Shown one piece after another: positions 21,417 through 31,148 of a stretch of 64,000 bases of DNA; position 1 is the stretch's first letter; each line of letters opens with the position of its first letter. The stretch is from assembly GCF_018343625.1 (NCBI RefSeq), contig NZ_JAGYPG010000005.1, positions 87,032 through 151,031 on the forward strand. The letters run 5' to 3'. The notes below the pieces were generated by a model. It was not told the origin of the DNA and searched no databases. It saw only the letters and a program-made list of their open reading frames with translations. The stretch comes from Lederbergia citri (GTDB lineage: Bacteria; Bacillota; Bacilli; Bacillales; Bacillaceae_C). The position numbers were made by a program, and so were the translations under genes.

Positions 21417-22244
21417 TTGGTTAAATCATCTACTAAACTTATTACTCATATCTTTGTCATAGTTTCGATGCTTTTATTTACATTTCCGCTCCTTTGGATG
21501 TTAATTTTATCGACAAATTCCAAGAGTGCTGTTTTTAATTTCCCACCACCATTGCTTCCAGGAAAAGAGTTGATTAATAACTTTATTAGATTAAATGAGC
21601 AAATTCCATTCTTCCTTAACCTATGGAATAGCGCCTATATTGGTATTCTAAGTGCATTACTCATTTTATTCGTTTGCTCCATTACAGCATTTGGACTGGC
21701 AAAGTTTCCTAATGCACCAGGTAACAAAATACTGCTTTATATTATAGTTGGGTCCATTATGATTCCTCCGTTAGCTGGAATTATACCTTGGTTTATGGAA
21801 ATGAAATGGTTTGGTTGGATTGATACACATTTACCATTAATTATCCCGACTGCTGCATACCCATTTGGTATCTTTTGGATGTATCAATTTATAAAGGAAG
21901 CTGTCCCAGATGAGTTACATGAATCAGCTAAATTAGATGGGGCATCTGACTTTAGAGTGTATTGGCAAATTGTACTCCCATTAATTAGGCCGGGGTTAGG
22001 CGCGCTCGCCATATTATCTTTCCTAAATTCTTGGCAAAGTTTTCAAATACCATTGATAGTTTTAAATAGCAGTGAATTATTTACAATCCCACTTGCACTT
22101 ACAACTTTAACAACGATGTATGGAACGGATATACCTGGAATAATGTTAGGCACATCAATAAGTGTATTGCCTTTAATCATTGCTTTTATATTTGCATCGA
22201 ATCATTTTATTTCGGGGTTAACGAGTGGAGCTGTAAAATCCTGA
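21417..22244 (+). CDS. Sugar ABC transporter permease (MalG-like)
   Basis: A 275-residue permease with six predicted membrane helices and the EAA loop ESAKLDGASDFRVYWQIVLP. It ends HFISGLTSGAVKS, typical of the family. TTG start at 21417 with AAGGAGG 8 nt upstream. No ATPase gene follows: the next gene is an SDR, so a shared MsmX-like ATPase encoded elsewhere is needed. Confidence 0.92.
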   Translation: MVKSSTKLITHIFVIVSMLLFTFPLLWMLILSTNSKSAVFNFPPPLLPGKELINNFIRLNEQIPFFLNLWNSAYIGILSALLILFVCSITAFGLAKFPNAPGNKILLYIIVGSIMIPPLAGIIPWFMEMKWFGWIDTHLPLIIPTAAYPFGIFWMYQFIKEAVPDELHESAKLDGASDFRVYWQIVLPLIRPGLGALAILSFLNSWQSFQIPLIVLNSSELFTIPLALTTLTTMYGTDIPGIMLGTSISVLPLIIAFIFASNHFISGLTSGAVKS

Positions 22245-22271
22245 AACAAAATTAAAGTGGGGTGATATGTC

Positions 22272-23057
22272 TTGGGCCATCTAAAAGAAAAAGTTGCTAT
22301 TGTTACCGGTGCAGGTCGAGGAATTGGAAAAGGAATTGCTGAGTGTTTTATAAGTGAAGGTGCGACGGTTATTATTGCTACCGTCGAATATGAGGAAGGG
22401 AGCAATGCAGAACAAGAATTGAGAGAAAAAGGTGGAAATGCAGCCTTTATCCAAACAGATGTTTCTTCGGAAGAAAGTATTAAAAACATGATCCAAGAAA
22501 CAATAAATCGATTTGGAAAAATAGATATTTTAGTTAACAATGCGGGAATCACGACATTTAAGCCGATAGAAGATACAACTATAGATGATTGGGATCGATT
22601 AATAAATATTGATTTAAGAGGACCATTCTTGTGCAGTAAATATGTTTTACCACACATGAAAAAACAAAAACATGGATCAATTATTAATATATCCTCGAAT
22701 CATTCAATTGCAACACTACCTAATACAGAAATATATGCGGCTGCTAAAGGCGGAGTAAATGCTATGACAAAGAGTATGGCACTTAGTTTAGGAAAAAATG
22801 GAATTAGGGTGAATTCAATTTGTCCTGGATTTACAGATACACCTCACTATAGGAACTGGTTATTGGATAATAAAGATCCAAGTATAGTGCATAATGATGT
22901 TTTACTATTACATCCTTTGAATAAAATTTGTTCCCCAAAAGACATTGGGAAATTAGCAGTTTATTTATCTTCAGAAGAATCTCAAATGATTACCGGACAA
23001 AATATTGTAATCGATGGAGGCGTTACATCTAGACTGTATAACTCTGAAAAGTTTTAG
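22272..23057 (+). CDS. SDR family oxidoreductase
   Basis: A 261-residue classical short-chain dehydrogenase. It has the cofactor motif TGAGRGIGKG (about residues 12-21), NNAG, the active-site Ser in NISSNHS, and catalytic Tyr155/Lys159 in YAAAK. It closes with GQNIVIDGG. TTG start at 22272; the ATG at 22267 is out of frame and ends at once. In this operon a sugar dehydrogenase making an aldonolactone or aldonate that feeds DgoD is an attractive role, but the sequence alone does not set the substrate. A broken paralogue lies at 26890-27620. Confidence 0.85.
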   Translation: MGHLKEKVAIVTGAGRGIGKGIAECFISEGATVIIATVEYEEGSNAEQELREKGGNAAFIQTDVSSEESIKNMIQETINRFGKIDILVNNAGITTFKPIEDTTIDDWDRLINIDLRGPFLCSKYVLPHMKKQKHGSIINISSNHSIATLPNTEIYAAAKGGVNAMTKSMALSLGKNGIRVNSICPGFTDTPHYRNWLLDNKDPSIVHNDVLLLHPLNKICSPKDIGKLAVYLSSEESQMITGQNIVIDGGVTSRLYNSEKF

Positions 23058-23089
23058 ATTAGAAACGTTATTAGAAAGGAATTTAATCA

Positions 23090-23105
23090 TTTTTACCGGT
23101 AAAAA
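23090..23105. repeat. Perfect 16-bp palindrome between SDR and GH2 genes
   Basis: TTTTTACCGGTAAAAA is a perfect palindrome in the 113-nt gap between the SDR stop and the GH2 start. It could be a regulator operator or a short RNA hairpin that ends or protects transcripts. Confidence 0.45.
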
Positions 23106-23170
23106 CAAAGGTTTATTTAAGATAGATTAAAGATTTCATAGTAATTATTATCAGAATGGAGGAAAAAGGC

Positions 23171-26002
23171 ATGCATTCTCAAAGTTTAAAAGAATCAAAG
23201 ACTCTCATAAATTTAAATACTGAATGGAAATTTAAACTAGATCCAAACGATCAATTGAAATTGTTTCAAGATAATAATGCTGACATACTTGAGGGGACAA
23301 TCCTTCCTACAAAATCTTGGGAAGAACAAGGGTACGGATCAAAATCATCCCACCAACCGATCGGGACTTGGAAAAAAGACCGGGAATATGAAGGAGCAGC
23401 TTGGTATATAAAAGAAATACAAATTCCTCAAGACCTTGCAAATCAAAATATATTCTTAGTATTAAAAGGAGTACGTTGGTTAACAGAATTGTGGATTGAC
23501 GGTGTTTTTGTGGGTAATGGGGAAAGTTTATCTGTTCCGCATAGATTTGATATCACATCATACGTTCATGCGGGACAAAAGCATCGATTTGTAATCAGAG
23601 TGGATAATAGAATGAAATTTTTTTTGCATGAAAGTCACATTCACTCATATCATACAGCTACTAATTGGGGCGGAATCACCGGAGGCATTTATTTAGAATC
23701 CGAAATGCCATTTTCAATAAGTGATATTAAGATTTATCCGGATATTGCAGAAAAATGTGTCAAATTTCAGGTAACAGTGAGCCGTGAAGGTTGTAACGAT
23801 CTAAGTAATTGGACTCTTACAGCGAATGTAATACATAACGGAAATATTGAAGCGACGGAGATAGTAGAGGTTCCAGATAGAGTAGAAGGTTCTGTTATTA
23901 ATCAATCATTTGCTGTTCAATTAGAAGACGCAAAGCTTTGGTCACCAGAATACACTTATTTATATGATGTAGAGCTTGAATTAAAACATAACAATGAACA
24001 ATATGATTTGAAGAAAATTACCTTTGGATTCAGAGAAATAAGAACAGAGGGTAAACACATTTTATTAAATGAAAAACCAATCTTCTTAACAGGGTATGTG
24101 GATTGTTGTATATTTCCTCAAACGGGTTACCCTGTTTGGGATATCGAATTTTACAAAAAGCAATTTAAAATTGTGAAAAGTTATGGTTTCAACCATGTTC
24201 GTTTACACGGCTGGACTCCACCAGAACCATTTTGGGAAGCTGCTGACCAAGAAGGTATGCTAGTCCAAACAGAATTACCACATTGGAGTCAGGAATTTCT
24301 TATTAGAAAAAAGGAAGCTAATCAAGAAACAAGTGAATTTTTAAAAAGGGAACTAAAAAGAATTATCCAAGCTTTACATAAACATCCATCTTTCATGATG
24401 TTATCTATGGGTAATGAATTAATTAGTGTTGAAGGGCACAACCAATTAAATGAATTTGTTAGACTTGCAAGGGAACTAGATTCAAGCAGGATATATACGG
24501 ATAATACAGGATTTGGGGAGTTGCCTGCGCATGATCGTGAAGGTGACTATTATATACCAACTTTAAACTGGCATCCACCATATGATATAGCGTTCTCCGC
24601 CCTTCCGGATACCACACTTGACTATGACGAAGTTACTAGATTGGAAGACAAGCCATTAATTGCTCACGAACACGGGCAGTTTACAATGTATGTAAGGCCT
24701 GAAGAATCGGATAAATATAAAGGTATTCTTAAACCTCACTGGTTAGAATATATTAACGAAACATTAAAGGCAAAAAAATTAGATGAGAGATTAAATGAAT
24801 TTAATGAAGCCACTGCCATACATCTCGTACGATCTTTGAAGGAGACAATGGAAAAAGCAAGAAGAACAAAAGGACTATCTGGTATCCAACTATTAGATAT
24901 ACGTGATTTTCCTGGACAGGGTCATGCTACTGTTGGAATTCTAGATGTATTTTGGGATTCAAAAGATATTATTCAACCAAAGGACTTTCGTCAATTTAAT
25001 GATCAAACAGTCCTACTAATGAGAGCAAAAAAACGGACATTTTTTAATGGAGAAGAATTAAGTGCTGATTTAGAGGTTTCCCATTTTGGTGAAGCGGCTT
25101 CATCAGCGAAGCTTACTTGGAAATTAGAAGAGGAAGGCAATATAGTCGGAGAGAGAAAACAAAATATAATTGATATCCCTGCCGGAGGTTTATTTGAGCT
25201 TTCCAAAGTCCGGGTAAAAATACGAGATGGAAAAGCGCGTAAATTGACGCTCAAAGCCTCTATAGAACTGAATGGCAATATTTTTACGAACGAATGGGAT
25301 TTTTGGACTTTTCCACGTCTAACTTTACCGAAGAATCCTGAGCGGATATGGACAAATATCGAAACACTCAGATCTATTCTTTATGGAGCAAGAATTGAGG
25401 GAACCGTTGGTATTAACCATCTTAGTTATAAAGAAGAAAACGAATTAGATCTCGTGATTACGGATCAATTATCACGCGATGTTCTTCAATATTTGGTTGA
25501 CGGAGGCTCAGTTTGGCTTATGGCTAAAGAAGGTCGCCAACATGATGAGGTACAAACTCGATATTTACCAATATTTTGGAACTATGTTTGGTTTCCTCAA
25601 CAAACTGGGACTACGATGGGATTGATTATCCATGATCATCCTTCAATGAATCATTTCCCACACGATCGATTTTCTGATTGGCAATGGTTCCACTTAGTTG
25701 ACAATACTGCAGCACTAGGTATGGATCTTATACCACAAGTAAAACCAATAGTAGAAGTAATTGATAATTTTAACCGTGCAAAAAGTTTGGCATATGCATA
25801 TGAAGTAAAAGTAGGAAGAGGTAAACTTTTTGTCACTTCTTTTAATTTAAATGAAAAACAGAAAATGAAAAGTCCCGAAGCACATAATCTCTTTTTCCAA
25901 CTACTAAACTACCTAAATAGTAATGATTTCAGCCCAGACGTGGAAATTACTATTGGTGAGTTGCTGCGGATCTTTAAAGTACGATCTTTGTTTAGGGTAT
26001 GA
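23171..26002 (+). CDS. Glycoside hydrolase family 2 protein
   Basis: A 943-residue enzyme with a sugar-binding jelly-roll (about 1-185), an Ig-like domain, a TIM barrel and a long C-terminal region. Acid/base Glu416 lies in SMGNELI and the probable nucleophile Glu500 in IAHEHGQF. These give the GH2 pair, but the surrounding residues differ from LacZ, so the specificity (beta-galactosidase, beta-glucuronidase or another) is open. No signal peptide: cytosolic, acting on imported sugar. The ATG at 23171 is preferred because GGAGG (23158-23162) overlaps the earlier ATG at 23156 and is 8 nt from the later one. Confidence 0.85.
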   Translation: MHSQSLKESKTLINLNTEWKFKLDPNDQLKLFQDNNADILEGTILPTKSWEEQGYGSKSSHQPIGTWKKDREYEGAAWYIKEIQIPQDLANQNIFLVLKGVRWLTELWIDGVFVGNGESLSVPHRFDITSYVHAGQKHRFVIRVDNRMKFFLHESHIHSYHTATNWGGITGGIYLESEMPFSISDIKIYPDIAEKCVKFQVTVSREGCNDLSNWTLTANVIHNGNIEATEIVEVPDRVEGSVINQSFAVQLEDAKLWSPEYTYLYDVELELKHNNEQYDLKKITFGFREIRTEGKHILLNEKPIFLTGYVDCCIFPQTGYPVWDIEFYKKQFKIVKSYGFNHVRLHGWTPPEPFWEAADQEGMLVQTELPHWSQEFLIRKKEANQETSEFLKRELKRIIQALHKHPSFMMLSMGNELISVEGHNQLNEFVRLARELDSSRIYTDNTGFGELPAHDREGDYYIPTLNWHPPYDIAFSALPDTTLDYDEVTRLEDKPLIAHEHGQFTMYVRPEESDKYKGILKPHWLEYINETLKAKKLDERLNEFNEATAIHLVRSLKETMEKARRTKGLSGIQLLDIRDFPGQGHATVGILDVFWDSKDIIQPKDFRQFNDQTVLLMRAKKRTFFNGEELSADLEVSHFGEAASSAKLTWKLEEEGNIVGERKQNIIDIPAGGLFELSKVRVKIRDGKARKLTLKASIELNGNIFTNEWDFWTFPRLTLPKNPERIWTNIETLRSILYGARIEGTVGINHLSYKEENELDLVITDQLSRDVLQYLVDGGSVWLMAKEGRQHDEVQTRYLPIFWNYVWFPQQTGTTMGLIIHDHPSMNHFPHDRFSDWQWFHLVDNTAALGMDLIPQVKPIVEVIDNFNRAKSLAYAYEVKVGRGKLFVTSFNLNEKQKMKSPEAHNLFFQLLNYLNSNDFSPDVEITIGELLRIFKVRSLFRV

Positions 26003-26094
26003 TGTTCTTTTAGGGGAGTTCTTCGTATGAAGGACTCCCTAATTAAGTCGCCTTGTATTTGAAAAAATTACTTTAAACCTAAGGAGCAAAGATT

Positions 26095-26889
26095 ATGTCA
26101 TATAAAGCCTATCGTACAAAAGAAAAAATAATGGTTGATGGTCAGTTAAATGAAAAGTCATGGTTATTAGCCCAAAAGTCACCCCGATTTGTAGATATTA
26201 TTAATGGCGGTCCAGCGTTATATGAGACAAGGTCTGCAGTATTATGGGATGATGAATACTTATATGTTGGGTATTGGATTGAAGAACCATATGTTCAATC
26301 AGAAATAACTGAGCGGGATGGACTTATTTTTAATGAGAATAACGTGGAATTATTTATAGATGGGGGCGACACTTACTATGAATTTGAAATTAATGCATTA
26401 AATACAATATACGAAGTGTTTTTTATTTGGAAAGATGCATATAAGAAGGGAGGAAAGTATGACGTTCCTGAATTTGATATCTATGAAAAGAATGTATGTA
26501 CCTTTGGAGGTAATCATGATAGAATTCCCAAGTATTTTTGGAATGGAACTCACCCGCGTGGACTAAGATGGGCTTTTAAAAATTGGGATTTTCCAGGATT
26601 AAAGACTGCTGTTCATGTGGATGGAATAATAAATGATCAAAATAAAATCAGTAAGGGATGGACTGTTGAGCTAGCGTTTCCATGGTCGGGAATGAAATGG
26701 TTGGCCAATGGCAGATCGTTACCTCCAGTTGAAGGAGATACATGGAAATTCCAATTTGCAAGATATGAAAAACTAATTTCATTAAATAAGAATGTTGGAT
26801 GGGCTTGGTCCTCCATAGGGTCTGATGATAATCATAGACCAGAAAAGTTTACTAAGATAGAGTTCTCTAATACCGTAGTAGGAGAATAG
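26095..26889 (+). CDS. Carbohydrate-binding module family 9-like protein
   Basis: A 264-residue protein. Its opening AYRTKEKIMVDGQLNEKSW and the core LWDDEYLYVGYWIEEP ... NNVELFIDGG ... YYEFEINALNTIYE are the CBM9/DOMON-like beta-sandwich pattern that binds sugar ends. There is no signal peptide and no catalytic domain. AAGGAGC precedes the ATG. It follows the GH2 gene and may bind a product or substrate. The stop codon is directly followed, in the same frame, by the truncated SDR remnant, so a deletion may have removed the original gene end and altered the last few residues. Confidence 0.8.
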   Translation: MSYKAYRTKEKIMVDGQLNEKSWLLAQKSPRFVDIINGGPALYETRSAVLWDDEYLYVGYWIEEPYVQSEITERDGLIFNENNVELFIDGGDTYYEFEINALNTIYEVFFIWKDAYKKGGKYDVPEFDIYEKNVCTFGGNHDRIPKYFWNGTHPRGLRWAFKNWDFPGLKTAVHVDGIINDQNKISKGWTVELAFPWSGMKWLANGRSLPPVEGDTWKFQFARYEKLISLNKNVGWAWSSIGSDDNHRPEKFTKIEFSNTVVGE

Positions 26890-27620
26890 TGCGGAATAGG
26901 GATTGGCAAAGGAATTATTAAACGATTTGCAGAAGAGGGTGCAAAAGTCGTTATTGCTACCATTGATCGGGATGAAGGAATACAGGTGAAAGCGGAAATC
27001 AATGAAAGTGGTGGAGAAGCGTTATTTATCCAAACGGACGTACAATCGGAAGAAAGTATTCGCATGCTTGTTGCCGAAACGGTAAAAAATTACCAGAGGA
27101 TAGATATTCTCGTAAATAATGCGGGAATAACACTTTTCAAATCATTGCTCGATGCGACGATTGCGGACTGGGATCTTAATATTGATTTGCGAGGTGCGTT
27201 CCTTTGCTGTAAATATGTTGTAAAAGAAATGATTGATAATGGCGGCGGGGTCATTGTAAATATATCCTCAAATCATGCGATCGCGACCATTCCACATTCG
27301 GAAATGTATGCCGCCGCTAAAGGTGGATTAAATACAATGACGAGGAGTATGGCATTGAGCTTAGGAAAACATAATATCAGGGTCAATGCGATATGCCCAG
27401 GATTTACAGTTACAGAACGTGGCTTCAGGAAAAAGAGAAACCTATTCATGTAGAAAAAGAGATTTTAGAACTACATGCTACTGGTAAAATTTGCACTCCA
27501 GATGATATTGCAAACTTAGCTTTATTTCTTGCATCGGATAACGTGGATAAAATGACAGGCGAAAGCATTGTGTTAGATGGTGGATTAAGTAATAGGCTGT
27601 ATCATTCTGATGATTTTTAA
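26890..27620 (+). pseudogene. Broken SDR family oxidoreductase
   Basis: The frame starts abruptly at GIGIGKGIIKRFAEEG, lacking the first ~18 codons of an SDR including the start. It continues with NNAG, ISSNHA and YAAAKGG (Tyr and Lys kept). Two codons are missing at DWD-LNIDLRG compared with the intact paralogue at 22272. A frameshift near 27410 breaks it after CPGFT; the C-terminal part RTWLQEKEKP...GESIVLDGG continues in another frame. It is clearly related to the intact upstream SDR. Non-functional by truncation plus frameshift. Confidence 0.85.
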
Positions 27621-27624
27621 AAAT

Positions 27625-27770
27625 TCTGTGATCGGAGACATTCCCTGAGTTTTTTCTTCTGGCGACTAAGGTTATCAATACTGGAATGGATGCCCTCCAC
27701 CGTGTTTTTAAAACGACTATGGTCACCAATTATCTTATAGGTACCTTAACCATTTTTTTCCGTCCACTAA
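27625..27770. repeat. Degenerate ~51-bp repeat, about three copies
   Basis: CGACTAAGGTTATCAAT (27663), CGACTATGGTCACCAAT (27714) and CCACTAAGGTCACCCA (27764) recur at 51- and 50-bp intervals, each preceded by a T-rich block. The unit length equals that of the arrays at 15591 and 60735. It fills the gap between the broken SDR and the kinase remnant. Confidence 0.5.
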
Positions 27771-27883
27771 GGTCACCCACAAATATAGTGATTTATGACC
27801 AACAACAACTAAGAGGACCTAGCTTTGTGTTACTTTTTTCGTTCGAAATATGTAACTTATACAAAAACCAAAGGGGGATTGAA

Positions 27884-28837
27884 ATGGATGTAATTGGTAT
27901 CGGTGAAACGATGGTTTTATTTACCCCTATAACAAATGGGCCAATGAGGTATGCCAGACAATATTCATCTAGATTTGCAGGGGCCGAGACGAATACATTA
28001 ATCGGGCTCACAAAACTAGGACATCAGACGGGTTGGATTAGTAAAGTTGGCGAAGATGAATTTGGGAAATCCATCCTTTCCTTTATAAGGGGGGAAGGTG
28101 TGGATGTGAGTAGGGTCCGAAAAGAGCCAAGCTTATCTACAGGGATCTTTTTCAAGGAAATTATAAATCCAGAAAGAATAAATATACATTACTATCGTAA
28201 AAATTCAGCCGCAAGTCATTTAACGGCTAGTGACATCGATGAGGACTATCTTCTCATGACAAAGTATTTGTATATAACGGGAATCACGCCGGCGTTAAGT
28301 ATGACTTGTAGGGAAGCGGTTTTTCGAGCGATTTAATTTGCTAAGAAGCATAAAATCAAGGTAGTGTTTGATCCTAATATTCGCCGGAAATTATGGGGTG
28401 ACTCAGAGGCGAGGAGCGTGCTGTTAGAAATTGCGGGGATCTCTGATATTATCTTGCCCGGGATTAGTGAAGGGGAATTTTTATTTCAAATGAAAGATTG
28501 CGAAAAAATAGCTGAGTCTTTCCATCAACTCGGAGCTGAAACGGTGGTTGTAAAGAGGGGAGAAGAGGGTGCTTACTTTTCAACTACATCGGAAACTGGG
28601 TATGTACCGGCTATGAAAATCACGAATGTGGTGGATCCTGTTGGTGCGGGCGACGGATTTGCAGCGGGATTATTATCTGGCCTCCTTGATGGTTTATCTT
28701 TTCAAGATGCAGTGCATCGAGGTTGCGCGGTTGGTGCTATGGTCACAACGGTCATGGGAGACATGGAAGGTTTGCCGAACCGAAAGGACTTAGAGGCTTT
28801 TATAGAGTTTTCAGCAAATGATGATGTGATTAGATAG
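27884..28837 (+). pseudogene. kdgK: 2-keto-3-deoxygluconate/galactonate kinase (PfkB family), interrupted by one stop
   Basis: One frame encodes a ~317-residue PfkB sugar kinase. The N-terminus MDVIGIGETMVLF is typical, with the sugar-binding region GAETNTLIGLTKLGH, DPNIRRKLW, and the anion-hole/catalytic motif DPVGAGDGFAAG. A single TAA at 28334-28336 falls where homologues usually have Glu or a similar residue (A-I-*-F-A-K-K-H). All else is intact and in frame, so the mutation looks recent, or is a sequencing error. AGGGGG precedes the ATG at 27884. It should phosphorylate KDG/KDGal for the aldolase that follows 12 nt later. Confidence 0.85.
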
Positions 28838-28849
28838 GAGGCGTAGAAA

Positions 28850-29479
28850 ATGGGAGTTCTTTCATCCATTTTAGAAAACAAGATTGTAGCAATCATTCGA
28901 AATATTCATCCGGATAATGTAGAGGACATTGCAAATGCCCTTTATGAAGGCGGTATAAGAATCGTCGAAATTACGTTAAATTCTCCAAAAGCTCTTTCGG
29001 TTATAGAAAATCTTTCGGAAGATCTAGGTGAAAAAATGGTGATCGGTGCTGGAACTGTTCTTGATCCTGAATCTGCAAGGGATGCACTCTCGGCGGGAGC
29101 GAAATTTATTTTATCCCCGACGGTCAATACCGAGACTATAAAAATCACAAAAAGATACGGTGCGGTTAGTATTCCGGGCGCGTTTACACCGACTGAAATT
29201 CTAACAGCTTATGAGAGTGGAGGAGATATTATCAAAGTTTTTCCGGCGAATTTCGGGTTAGGGTATATAAAAGCGGTTAAAGGTCCATTACCGCACATAC
29301 CGCTTCTTCCTACCGGAGGCATCAATCTGAAGAATGCCAGGGAGTACATTGACAACGGTGCCGTAGGGATTGGTGTTGGAGGTTCACTCGTTGATTCCAA
29401 AAGTGAAGTTAATGAAACGTATTTGACTGAGTTGACAAATAAATCACGACAATACGTAAACGTTGTGCATGGAAAGTAA
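28850..29479 (+). CDS. KDPG/KHG aldolase (2-dehydro-3-deoxy-6-phosphogalactonate aldolase type)
   Basis: A 209-residue class I aldolase that splits 2-keto-3-deoxy-6-phospho-sugar acid into pyruvate and glyceraldehyde 3-phosphate. Glu40 (VEITLNS) and Schiff-base Lys129 (DIIKVFPA) match Glu45/Lys133 of E. coli Eda; GAGTVLD, SIPGAFTPTE and PTGGI are also present. AGGAGG precedes the ATG. Length normal and intact. It follows the interrupted kinase and precedes dgoD, so it is probably the KDPGal aldolase of the galactonate route. Confidence 0.93.
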   Translation: MGVLSSILENKIVAIIRNIHPDNVEDIANALYEGGIRIVEITLNSPKALSVIENLSEDLGEKMVIGAGTVLDPESARDALSAGAKFILSPTVNTETIKITKRYGAVSIPGAFTPTEILTAYESGGDIIKVFPANFGLGYIKAVKGPLPHIPLLPTGGINLKNAREYIDNGAVGIGVGGSLVDSKSEVNETYLTELTNKSRQYVNVVHGK

Positions 29480-29841
29480 AGGCGACAAAGCGGTAGTATT
29501 TTTCAAATATATATAATTGAAAAGGACTAGTTGGTAGAAAGGTGTAATAGGGGAATAGTAAACATAACAATATAATTCTACTAAATTGGCGGACCTAGGT
29601 AGAATTGCATAAAGTTGTAAGGTTATCAAACGTGTGTACTAATTTAATTCGATACCACATCAAATCTCGAATTTGGCGAATGTGAAGAGGGTGGTATAAA
29701 CCTTCCCGGAACAAAGCCATGTTTGTGTAAGTCACAAAGCCAAATGAATTATTTTCACGTATACCTTGACATATTTTGGGTTAGCCAAGGCAACTTCACA
29801 ATTTTTGTGCCTTAAGGACAGCGAAAGGAATGAATCTTACG
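29480..29841. other. Gene-free gap before dgoD
   Basis: Between the aldolase and dgoD lie about 360 bp. I see no terminator, cre site or convincing reading frame. A TTGACA at 29766-29771 has no good -10 box at normal spacing. Possibly another decayed gene, too eroded to recognise. Confidence 0.4.
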
Positions 29842-30990
29842 ATGAAAATCACAAATATGGAATGTTTTATTGTTCCACCACGTTGGTTATTTTTAAAAAT
29901 CGAAACCGATGAAGGGATTGTTGGCTGGGGTGAACCGATTGTCGAAGGAAGGGCAAATACAGTTAAAGCTGCAGTCAAGGAACTTAGTGAATATCTGATT
30001 GGAAAAGATCCAATGAAAATTGAAGATCATTGGCAAACCCTTTATCGTTCTGGTTTTTATCGCGGCGGTCCGATTTTAATGAGTGCAATTGCCGGAATTG
30101 ACCAGGCTTTATGGGACATTAAGGGGAAGTTTTATAATGCTCCCATATATAATTTATTAGGTGGGGCATGCCGAGATTCCGTTCGTGTGTATTCTTGGAT
30201 AGGCGGTGATCGACCAAGTGATGTTGCTAGGGATGCGAAAGAAAAGGCAGATATTGGGTTTACCGCAATCAAAATGAATGGAACAGAAGAATTACAATAT
30301 ATTGATTCGCATAAGAAGATTGATGAAGTCGTTGAACGAGTGTCCGCGGTTCGTGAAGCTGTTGGAACTGACTTTGGAATTGGTATTGACTTTCACGGAC
30401 GAGTTCATAAACCAATGGCCAAAATTTTAGCCAAAGAGCTTGAGCCATTTCGTCCAATGTTTATAGAGGAACCAGTTTTAGCTGAGAATAACGAAGCTTT
30501 GCGTGAAATTGCCCAAGCCACGGCGATCCCGATTGCTACGGGAGAGCGCATGTACTCACGTTGGGACTTTAAAAATCTATTATCAGAAGGCTATGTAGAC
30601 ATTATCCAACCTGATCTTTCACACGCCGGAGGGATATCGGAATGTAAAAAAATCTTCGCGATGGCAGAAGCCTATGATGTCGCAGTTGCTCCACACTGTC
30701 CACTAGGTCCAATCGCATTAGCAGCCTGTTTGCAAGTCGATGCAACTGCACACAATGTCTTTATTCAAGAACAAAGCCTAGGCATTCATTATAATCAAAC
30801 CAATGATCTTCTAGACTACATCAAAGATCCATCCGTTTTTGAATACAAAGATGGATACGTAAACATTTTAAACAAGCCCGGCCTCGGAATTACGGTAGAT
30901 GAGGAGTTTGTAAGAAAACAAGCGGCAATCGGACATAATTGGAAAAATCCTGTATGGAGACATAAAGATGGGACAATTGCAGAATGGTAG
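29842..30990 (+). CDS. dgoD: D-galactonate dehydratase
   Basis: A 382-residue enolase-superfamily enzyme that dehydrates D-galactonate to 2-keto-3-deoxygalactonate. From the ATG at 29842 the length equals E. coli DgoD (382), and the active-site residues fall at the same numbers: Asp183 and His185 in GIDFHGR, Glu209 in FIEEPV, Glu235 in TGERMYS, and His285 in APHCPLGP. This supports the start at 29842 over the ATG at 29830, which would abut the AAAGGA box. With the KDG kinase remnant and aldolase it forms a De Ley-Doudoroff galactonate pathway. Confidence 0.95.
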   Translation: MKITNMECFIVPPRWLFLKIETDEGIVGWGEPIVEGRANTVKAAVKELSEYLIGKDPMKIEDHWQTLYRSGFYRGGPILMSAIAGIDQALWDIKGKFYNAPIYNLLGGACRDSVRVYSWIGGDRPSDVARDAKEKADIGFTAIKMNGTEELQYIDSHKKIDEVVERVSAVREAVGTDFGIGIDFHGRVHKPMAKILAKELEPFRPMFIEEPVLAENNEALREIAQATAIPIATGERMYSRWDFKNLLSEGYVDIIQPDLSHAGGISECKKIFAMAEAYDVAVAPHCPLGPIALAACLQVDATAHNVFIQEQSLGIHYNQTNDLLDYIKDPSVFEYKDGYVNILNKPGLGITVDEEFVRKQAAIGHNWKNPVWRHKDGTIAEW

Positions 30991-31148
30991 TCCTAGTAAT
31001 TGAAACTTTATACGCCACAATCATGTCAGATTTTTCATTTTGTCGGCGGTGAATAGTTTATTAATAGCTTTAAGTGTTTTCTCCTATTAGATAAAATTTT
31101 AAAATGGATGACTATTTTTTTGAAAAGCACATTATATACCTTGAACTT

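Noticed and set aside
22202-22657. 151-codon minus-strand frame over permease and SDR genes
   Set aside because: It spans two well-supported plus-strand genes and shows no protein family pattern.
27686-27883. Upstream extension of the KDG kinase frame
   Set aside because: The conserved kinase N-terminus and ribosome binding site are at 27884; the upstream part is repeat sequence.
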